This document shows, piece by piece, positions 45,797-52,316 of a stretch of DNA of 64,000 nt. A model generated the notes under the pieces. The model was not told where the DNA came from. It was given only the letters and a program-made list of their open reading frames with translations, and made no database searches. A program made the translations under genes and the position numbers. This stretch comes from Bacteroidota bacterium (lineage in GTDB: Bacteria; Bacteroidota; Bacteroidia; Chitinophagales; BACL12), in the NCBI GenBank assembly GCA_016706255.1, contig JADJJZ010000030.1, positions 62,001 to 126,000 of the forward strand, given 5' to 3'. Position 1 is the stretch's first letter. Every line of letters starts with the position of its first letter.

Positions 45797-45845
45797 GTAA
45801 GTGTTCGCTTACGCAAAAGTATATGTAAGTATTTGATTACGCAAA
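45797..45845 (-). promoter_or_regulatory. Promoter with two tandem operators for the ArsR gene
   Basis: Two 16-bp inverted repeats, GTAAGTGTTCGCTTAC (45797-45812) and GTAAGTATTTGATTAC (45825-45840), are 28 bp apart and both continue with GCAAA. On the minus strand the -33 TTTG (45842-45845) and -7 TACTTTTG (45814-45821), 20 bp apart, lie beside and between the operators, so a bound repressor would block the promoter. Confidence 0.8.
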
Positions 45846-45919
45846 TATTTTGTCAATTATTTTTTGTCTGCGTAAAAATGTCCTGGTGAAATTGTCTGTT
45901 TGGGTGTCGCACTGCAATG

Positions 45920-46047
45920 ACCGCTAACGTTTTGCGGCTTTGCGAAGGTGGGGAAATCGAAGTACAAATGCTCAAATTAGTACAAAGGTTAAATAGAATT
46001 CCTAATGTTCAAATTTGCACTGAAGCCCCACTTTTGCAAAACCGCTG
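45920..46047 (+). repeat. attC-like palindromic site 3 (interrupted by the IS; continues at 47853-47862)
   Basis: The left core ACCGCTAAC (45920-45928) is the reverse complement of GTTAGCGGT at 44522, the start of block 2. It is followed by GTTTT and arm GCGGCTTTGCGAAGGTGGGG (45934-45953). The right arm CCCCACTTTTGCAAAACCGC (46026-46045) pairs with it at 17 of 20 positions, then TG, and after the IS the right core GTTATCGGCT (47853-47862). Without the IS the site is about 137 bp. Confidence 0.7.
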
Positions 46048-47846
46048 TGCTCGTTGCACAACCACCCAAATGTACACATTTTCATGTTTAAAATGGATTT
46101 TTAGGCGTCAAAAAGGCTGTTTAACTTAGCTTATGCAAGGAAAAAAACGCTACTCCGAAAAATTATTTGTCCATTTTCAATTAAACGACCGAGTTCGGAA
46201 GATAATTTTATCGGCAGTTGGATAATGCATTAGATTTAAAATTTTTTATATCAAGCAACAGCCTCTTTTTATGGCGATGAAGGACAGCAAAGTATAGATC
46301 CAGTTGTATTTTTAAATTAATGATGGTCGGTTATTTTGAAAACCTTTCCAGTGACAGAAGAATAATTACAACTGCCTCCATGCGATTGGATATTTTGTAT
46401 TTTATTGGTTACGATATCGATGAACAGTTGCCATGGCATAGCACTTTAAGCAGAACACGGCAATTGTATGGAGAGGACATATTTTTACAATTATTTCAAA
46501 AAGTATTGTCACTTTGTGTGCAGCAAGGCATGGTTAGGGGTAAGCGCCAAGCAATTGATTCTGCATTTATAAAAGCAAATGCAAGTTTAGATTCATTGTT
46601 AGAAAAAGAAATTGTTGATGATGCAGCAGATTACATTGAATCATTAGAGACTGAATTTGATTACAAACAAAAAAATGAAACTGACGAAAAATCGGATAAT
46701 AAAAATCAAAAGGTAAAAGCATCAACAAAAAAATGGGTAGATAAACATCATGCCTGGAAAGAAAAGGAATATAAAGACCAACCGGGTAATATAAACACGA
46801 CCGGACAAACAAATAAAATTGATAATCGCGATGAACACGGTAATATCATCCGCTCGAAGTTTTTATCTAATCATACCCATTACAGTCCAACAGACCCTGA
46901 TGCACGTATATCGGTAAAGCCCGGAAAGGCACGTCAGCTTAACTATTTTGGACAGTTGGCAGTGGATGATGCACACCATGTTATAACCGGCGCCATGGCC
47001 AATTTTGCAGATAAACGCGACAGCCAATGTTTACCAGCAATATTAGATCAAGCAATAAATAATTTAGCACAAAATGATATTACCATAGCAGAAATAGGTG
47101 CAGACTCCGCTTATAGCAGTGGCCCGGCTCTTGCTCATGTGGAACAAAATAATATTACGGCATACATTCCGAATTTTGGACAATACCGAAACACTAGAGA
47201 AGGATTTATTTACAATAAGGAACAGGATCAATATGAATGTCAACGTGGAAATAAAGCGATATTACCATTTAAAGGAATAAGAACCGACAGCAAAGGTTAT
47301 GATAAAAAAACGTATCGCAGTAGTGAAACGGATTGCAAAAATTGTCCGCTAAGAAAAAGTTGTGCCGGAGAAAAAACAAAGTTTAAAAAACTTGATGACA
47401 CAGTCGATAAACCATATTACGACCGGATGCATGAACGTATGCAAACCGAGTATGCAAAAACGATGGTGCGTATAAGGAGCAAAACAGTAGAACCTGTGCT
47501 AGGAACATTACTCAATTTTATGGGTATGCGTAGAGTGAACACGCGAGGCATAAATAAAGCAAATAAGCATGTGTTAATGGCATCCCTATGTTACAATCTG
47601 AAAAAATATTTAAAGTTTATTCGTTTAAATCCGGTTGTAAATAAAAATTACAAATTAGTATTAGGGGAACAACTACCAAATTATTTAAATCGTGGTTTTT
47701 ACATCTATTTAAAGCCTGTTAGCGGCATATAAATTTTGCAAATTAATAGGATTGAAATAATCAAAGTTCGTTAAAATGCCCTAGAATCAATAGGTTAGAA
47801 AGAATTTAATCAAAAAATGCTAGAATTAAGAAGTTGTGCAACAGTA
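46048..47846 (+). mobile_element. IS1182-like insertion sequence, copy 2
   Basis: Same element and orientation as copy 1, with GTTGCACAAC terminal repeats and the 7-bp target duplication ACCGCTG at 46041-46047 and 47847-47853. It is inserted at the equivalent point of attC-like site 3, directly before the TT of the right core. Confidence 0.92.
46133..47732 (+). pseudogene. IS1182-like DDE transposase, copy 2, frameshifted near the N-terminus
   Basis: The original ATG is at 46133. Four one-base indels between 46193 and 46318 (a lost C, a lost T, a gained T and a lost T, three of them in T runs) disrupt the first 60 codons. From 46320 the frame is open for 470 codons, covering all three catalytic regions (KRQAIDSAFIKAN, IAEIGADSAYSSG, then MHERMQTEYAKTM) and the Cys cluster. 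Only one substitution relative to copy 1 was seen in the N-terminal region. A supply of active transposase cannot be excluded if the indels are artefacts. Confidence 0.88.
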
Positions 47847-47874
47847 ACCGCTGTTATCGGCTGTTTTTTTCTCG

Positions 47875-48285
47875 TTATTTTGCTTTGAGTTCTTTCGTTA
47901 CCTGTTTTATAAATTTGTCTTTGTCCTTTTTGGCTTCTTTAATTGTGGCTTTGATGTCTGCTGGCATAGGTAAATATTTGTCAGACCAAATGTAAACTTC
48001 CATAATGATAGGTAATAAGTCAATTCCTTTTGTTGTCAGTTTGTATAAAATTTTTGCTTTACTGTCGGGGTGTGCAGATTTTTCAATTATACCATTTTCT
48101 TCAAGTCCTTTCAGTCTTGTTGCTAAAATATTTGTTGCAATTCCTTCAGCTGATTTTAAAAAGTCGTTATAGGTACACTTATTACCGAACATTAGGTCTC
48201 TAATAATGAGTAACGACCACTTGTCGCCAAATACGTCAAGCGATTGACTCAAAGGACAGTCTGACCTTTTTTTACCTGTTTCCAT
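47875..48285 (-). CDS. HxlR family transcriptional regulator
   Basis: A 136-residue winged-helix regulator. The N-terminal SDCPLSQSLDVFGDKWSLLI with Cys10 is the HxlR mark; in characterised relatives such as YodB, HypR and QorR this Cys senses quinones or other electrophiles. The wing is LKGLEENGIIEKSAHPDSKA. It is divergent from the SDR and oxidoreductase genes, with an operator-like palindrome in between, and therefore most likely controls them in response to redox-active compounds. Confidence 0.92.
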   Translation of the reverse strand: METGKKRSDCPLSQSLDVFGDKWSLLIIRDLMFGNKCTYNDFLKSAEGIATNILATRLKGLEENGIIEKSAHPDSKAKILYKLTTKGIDLLPIIMEVYIWSDKYLPMPADIKATIKEAKKDKDKFIKQVTKELKAK

Positions 48286-48316
48286 AAAATAATTCTAAAA
48301 TATTTTTAAAAATAAC

Positions 48317-48362
48317 TTGCATTTTGAAAGTTGTTTGTATATTTGCACTTGCAATTTGCAAG
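48317..48362 (+). promoter_or_regulatory. Promoter and palindromic operator of the SDR gene
   Basis: TTG (48317-48319) and TATATTTG (48338-48345) are 18 bp apart, a Bacteroidota promoter. Directly downstream the perfect palindrome CTTGCAA-T-TTGCAAG (48348-48362) overlaps the expected transcription start. It is the best candidate for binding by the divergent HxlR regulator. Confidence 0.72.
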
Positions 48363-48396
48363 CAAAAATACAATTTTAAATTTAAAACAAATAAAA

Positions 48397-49197
48397 ATGA
48401 GCAAGAATATTTTAGTTACAGGTGCAAGTTCGGGCTTTGGATTACTTATCGCAAACGAGCTTCACACAAAGGGTTTCAATGTAATCGGTACAAGTCGAAA
48501 TCCTGAAAAAATAAAGTCAACAGTCCCTTTCAAAATGATTTCATTAGACCTAGATTCAGACAACTCAATAACCACTTTGCCTGATAGACTTTTTAAAGAA
48601 ATCGATAAGTTGGATGTTCTAATCAACAATGCAGGCTTCTTAGTTACAGGTATAGCAGAAGAAATTCCTATAGAATTAGGTAGAAAACAATTTGAAACTA
48701 ATTTTTGGGGAACTATCAAAGTTACAAATGCAATTTTGCCCTCTTTTAGAAAGCAAAAATTTGGTAAAATAATAACAGTTGGTTCAATTACTGGGCTTGT
48801 TGCATTTCCGAATACATCTTACTATGCCTCCTCCAAACACGCCTTGGAAGGATACTTTAAAGCATTGCGCTATGAATTAGCTGAATTTAATATTCGTGTG
48901 GCAATGATTGAACCTGGCTCTTTCAAGACAAATATTATGGAAAATTCATCCACAACATTAAATCGAATAGAAGATTACAATAGACTAAGGGCTAAAAGCG
49001 AAAAATATGCTGATTTAATAGTTGAACAAGGTGAAAATCCTGTAATGGTTGCATCAAAAGTGCTGAAAGTAGTTGAAACAGATAAACCTAAATTTAGAAA
49101 TTTGGTAGGTAAAGGGTTATCCGTTTTAATCACGTTACAACATTTTGCCTATGGCTTTTTAGAAAAAACAGTACTTAAACAATTAAACAACGCTTAA
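48397..49197 (+). CDS. Short-chain dehydrogenase/reductase (SDR)
   Basis: A 266-residue classical SDR. The ATG at 48397 (MSKNILVTGASSGFGLLIAN) is chosen because upstream codons run through the promoter. The cofactor motif is TGASSGFG, NNAG is at about residue 83 (DVLINNAGFLV), and the catalytic triad can be placed as the Ser in GSITGLVAF with YxxxK in YYASSKHAL. Substrate specificity is unknown; with its neighbour it forms a redox pair under HxlR control. 11 bp separate it from the next gene. Confidence 0.92.
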   Translation: MSKNILVTGASSGFGLLIANELHTKGFNVIGTSRNPEKIKSTVPFKMISLDLDSDNSITTLPDRLFKEIDKLDVLINNAGFLVTGIAEEIPIELGRKQFETNFWGTIKVTNAILPSFRKQKFGKIITVGSITGLVAFPNTSYYASSKHALEGYFKALRYELAEFNIRVAMIEPGSFKTNIMENSSTTLNRIEDYNRLRAKSEKYADLIVEQGENPVMVASKVLKVVETDKPKFRNLVGKGLSVLITLQHFAYGFLEKTVLKQLNNA

Positions 49198-49208
49198 AAA
49201 TAAATAAA

Positions 49209-50213
49209 ATGAAAGCATTCATAGCAAAAAGCTACGGCAAAAAAGAAAAATTGCATCTAACTGAAATTGCAGAACCTGCAATAAACTCAAATGATGTATT
49301 AGTTGAAGTAAATTCTGCAGGTGTCAATGTAATTGATTTACTTATACGAAATGGTGATTTTAAACTTTTCTTACCAATGAAACCACCTTTTCAATTAGGT
49401 CGTGATGTGGCAGGTGTTGTGACAAAAGTGGGTTCAAAAGTTAGTAAGTTCAAAGTGGGCGATGAAGTATACTCTAGTTCAGGAAATCACAAACTAGGAA
49501 CGTATGCTCAATATATTTCCATTGATGAAAATGAAGTTGCATTAAAACCCAAAAATCTCACAATGGAAGAAGCAAGCTCAATTCCATTAGTTGGATTAAC
49601 TTCTTGGCAAGCATTGGTAGAAATTGCAAATGTTCAAAAAGGGCAAAAAGTTTTCGTTCAAGCTGGTTCTGGTGGTGTTGGTACATTTGCCATTCAATTA
49701 GCAAAACATTTAGGAGCAACTGTTGCTACTACAACAAGTTCACGCAATTTTGATTTGGTAAAAAGTTTAGGTGCAGATATTGTAATTGATTACAAGACAC
49801 AAGACTTTGAAACTATATTGAAAGATTATGATTTGGTTTTGCATAGCAATAAGGATACAAAAGTTTTGGAAAAGTCATTACGAATTCTGAAATCAGGTGG
49901 TCAAGTTATTTCGCTAACGGGTCCACCAACACCTGAATTTGCAGAACAAATTGGTTTAGCTTGGCATTTGAAATTTGTGACAAAGCTTTTAAGTTTAGGT
50001 ATAAAAAAGAAAGCAAAAAAATTAAATGCAAAATTTACTTTTCTGTTTATGAGAGCAGAAGGCAAACAACTAAGTCAAATTACAAAACTTATTGAGGCTG
50101 GTGTTATAAAACCTGTGATAGATAAAGTCTTTCCGTTTGAACAAACTAATGATGCTTTGTCCTACGTAGAAACAGGTCGGTCAAAAGGGAAAGTCGTTAT
50201 CAAACTCAAGTAG
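49209..50213 (+). CDS. NADP-dependent quinone-oxidoreductase-like protein (MDR superfamily)
   Basis: A 334-residue medium-chain reductase of the zinc-free quinone oxidoreductase kind. The N-terminal GroES-like domain has VLVEVNSAGVNVIDLLIRNG and PPFQLGRDVAGVVTKVGSKV; the NADPH motif is VFVQAGSGGVGTFAIQLAKH near residue 150. The zinc-binding Cys residues of alcohol dehydrogenases are absent. With the SDR it probably reduces quinones or reactive carbonyl compounds, in line with an electrophile-sensing HxlR regulator. Confidence 0.93.
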   Translation: MKAFIAKSYGKKEKLHLTEIAEPAINSNDVLVEVNSAGVNVIDLLIRNGDFKLFLPMKPPFQLGRDVAGVVTKVGSKVSKFKVGDEVYSSSGNHKLGTYAQYISIDENEVALKPKNLTMEEASSIPLVGLTSWQALVEIANVQKGQKVFVQAGSGGVGTFAIQLAKHLGATVATTTSSRNFDLVKSLGADIVIDYKTQDFETILKDYDLVLHSNKDTKVLEKSLRILKSGGQVISLTGPPTPEFAEQIGLAWHLKFVTKLLSLGIKKKAKKLNAKFTFLFMRAEGKQLSQITKLIEAGVIKPVIDKVFPFEQTNDALSYVETGRSKGKVVIKLK

Positions 50214-50244
50214 TTTGTCTGTCTGTGTAGGGTTTCGGTAAAAT

Positions 50245-50254
50245 AGCCGATAAC
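50245..50254 (+). repeat. Right-end core of block 3 (AGCCGATAAC)
   Basis: AGCCGATAAC is the exact reverse complement of GTTATCGGCT at 47853, the start of the HxlR/SDR block. The palindromic arms that follow such cores at sites 1-3 are not recognisable here; the bases from 50255 to 50438 are AT-rich with only imperfect inverted repeats and no gene. Confidence 0.55.
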
Positions 50255-50438
50255 AATATATTTACGAATATAACCAACTTCCATCAATTAACTAAAAACT
50301 TCTAACGCATTGCTTATCAATACCAAAACTTGCGCATTTTTGGATATACTTCAATTTGCAAGTTGCGCTAAGCCTTTTTTTTGGTTGCGTTGAGTTGCTT
50401 TTTAATTTGTTGAGCAAGGTGCTAACGATTTTAATGAT

Positions 50439-50595
50439 ATTCCGGATATTCATGGATGGGCGGATACAATTCGCCCCTACATTTTAATTCTTTCGTTCAT
50501 CGCGCTCGGATGGTTAATTTTTAATCGACCTATAACGTAAGAAAATGTTGAATGTGTAGGGGCGAATTGCATCCGCCCCTACATTCAACATTTTC
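50439..50595. repeat. BIME-like REP pair (copy 3)
   Basis: The first REP has head GGGCG-GATACAATT-CGCCC with an intact right arm (50472-50495) but a decayed left arm. The second (50541-50595) has left arm GAAAATGTTGAATGTG.., loop AATTGCATC and a right arm lacking one GT. The spacer is 45 bp. This is the same family as around the RAYT gene, 17 kb away. Confidence 0.8.
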
Positions 50596-50689
50596 GAATT
50601 CGGAGCTGCACTGCGGCGGACGAGCCAAGATTCATATTTATTTTTCATATTTTCAATTAGAAGAAAAATCACATTTCATGCTCAGAATC

Positions 50690-50768
50690 GCGTTAGGGAT
50701 AGCAGTGGAAAGCCCGCAGGAATGAGGCACGAATGACGAGGACTTGGAACGGATAGCCCGGCCAACGC
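50690..50768 (+). ncRNA. Candidate structured RNA upstream of guaB
   Basis: A G/C-rich island in AT-rich DNA. GCGTT (50690-50694) pairs with AACGC (50764-50768), and GGG (50697-50699) with CCC (50757-50759). The 5' half ..GTGGAAAGCCCGC and the 3' half ..TTGGAACGGATAGCCCGG are imperfect repeats of each other. A related CGCGTTAGGAAT word is at 34468. I associate the words GCGTTAGGGATAGCAGTGG and GGAACGGATAGCCC with a recurrent Bacteroidota intergenic element. No Rfam class is claimed; a repeat with no RNA product is possible. Confidence 0.4.
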
Positions 50769-50782
50769 CCAAAAAAGCGCTT

Positions 50783-50813
50783 TTTGCAAATTCCATTTCC
50801 CGTTCTATCTTTG
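50783..50813 (+). promoter_or_regulatory. guaB promoter (TTTG-N19-TATCTTTG)
   Basis: TTTG (50783-50786) and TATCTTTG (50806-50813) are 19 bp apart, a perfect consensus. The -7 element ends three bases before the ATG at 50817, so the transcript would begin at about the start codon. Confidence 0.8.
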
Positions 50814-50816
50814 CAC

Positions 50817-52286
50817 ATGGAAAATCTCTCAACCAAGTTTTTAGGTGAAAGTCTCACCTTCGATGATCTCCTTGTAGTTCCAGCTTATTCTGAAGTATTA
50901 CCACGCGAAGTTGACATATCGACGCGGCTCACACGCAATTTGCGTATTAATGTGCCTATTATTTCCGCTGCAATGGATACTGTGACTGAGTATAAGATGG
51001 CAGTTGCCATGGCCAGAGAGGGTGGTATTGGAATCATTCACAAAAACATGAGCATTGAGAAGCAAGCAGACCAGGTAAGACGGGTGAAAAGGAGTGATAG
51101 CGGACTGATTATCGACCCTGTTACCCTGTCACAAAATGCGATAATTCGTGATGCGCTTGCTATGATGAAAGAGTTCAAAATTGGAGGCATTCCGGTGATT
51201 GATGAAAATAAGAAGCTGGTTGGGATTTTAACCAATCGCGATTTGCGTTTTGAAACGAATATGCAACGCCCGATTGCTGAGGTGATGACGACCACAAATT
51301 TGATTACAGCGCCTGAAGGCACTACGCTGCAGCAGGCTGAAAATATCCTCAAAAACTATCGTATCGAAAAGCTGCCGGTTGTTGATGGAGATGGCATTTT
51401 GAAGGGATTAATTACGTATAAAGACATATTGAAACTGGCGAGTCACCCACGCGCATGTAAAGATAAATATGGTCGCTTGCTGGTTGGCGCTGCAGTTGGT
51501 GTTACACATGATACTATTCAGCGCATTGAGGCATTAAGAGCTGTGGGCACCGACCTGGTTATTATTGATACTGCTCATGGTCACTCGAAAGGGGTGATTG
51601 ATATGGTGAAAACCGTAAAATCGAAATTTCCGGATTTGGAGGTGGTTGCGGGCAACGTTGCTACAGGAGCCGGTGCAAAAGCGCTTGCTGATGCCGGTGT
51701 TGACGGTGTTAAGGTTGGAGTTGGTCCCGGAAGTATTTGCACCACGCGCGTTGTTGCGGGTGTTGGTGTTGCACAAATCAGCGCAATTAACGATGCGGCC
51801 AATGCATTAAAAGGCACAGGAGTTCCTGTAATTGGCGATGGTGGAATTCGATATACAGGTGATATAGTGAAAGCAATTGTTGCCGGTGCCGATACCATTA
51901 TGGCCGGTAGTTTATTAGCGGGAACGGAAGAAAGTCCGGGTGAAACCATAATTTACGAAGGCCGAAAATTTAAATCATATCGCGGAATGGGCAGTGTGGA
52001 AGCCATGGAAATGGGTTCAAAAGACAGGTATTTTCAGGATGTGGAAGATGATATTAAAAAACTGGTTCCTGAAGGTATTGTTGGTCGCGTGCCGTTTAAA
52101 GGCACATTAGAGGAAGTGATGGTTCAATACATTGGTGGTTTAAGAGCCGGAATGGGATATGCGGGCGCGAAAGATGTTGCATCATTACATAACGCTCAAT
52201 TTGTAAAAATAACAGCAAGTGGTATCCGCGAATCGCATCCACATGATGTTGTGATTACGAAGGAAGCGCCGAATTATAGTAGGTAG
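50817..52286 (+). CDS. guaB: Inosine-5'-monophosphate dehydrogenase
   Basis: GuaB oxidises IMP to XMP with NAD, the committed step to GMP. From the ATG at 50817 (MENLSTKFLGESLTFDDLLV) the protein has 489 residues. A pair of CBS domains covers residues 95-215, and the catalytic loop with its Cys is VGVGPGSICTTRVVAGVGVA near residue 305. Further marks are AAMDTVTEYKMAVAMAREGG and YRGMGSVEAMEMGSKDRYFQ. The frame upstream to 50784 overlaps the promoter and is not coding. Confidence 0.97.
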   Translation: MENLSTKFLGESLTFDDLLVVPAYSEVLPREVDISTRLTRNLRINVPIISAAMDTVTEYKMAVAMAREGGIGIIHKNMSIEKQADQVRRVKRSDSGLIIDPVTLSQNAIIRDALAMMKEFKIGGIPVIDENKKLVGILTNRDLRFETNMQRPIAEVMTTTNLITAPEGTTLQQAENILKNYRIEKLPVVDGDGILKGLITYKDILKLASHPRACKDKYGRLLVGAAVGVTHDTIQRIEALRAVGTDLVIIDTAHGHSKGVIDMVKTVKSKFPDLEVVAGNVATGAGAKALADAGVDGVKVGVGPGSICTTRVVAGVGVAQISAINDAANALKGTGVPVIGDGGIRYTGDIVKAIVAGADTIMAGSLLAGTEESPGETIIYEGRKFKSYRGMGSVEAMEMGSKDRYFQDVEDDIKKLVPEGIVGRVPFKGTLEEVMVQYIGGLRAGMGYAGAKDVASLHNAQFVKITASGIRESHPHDVVITKEAPNYSR

Positions 52287-52316
52287 GATTGAAATAATTA
52301 TTTTGTCCTACGCTTA

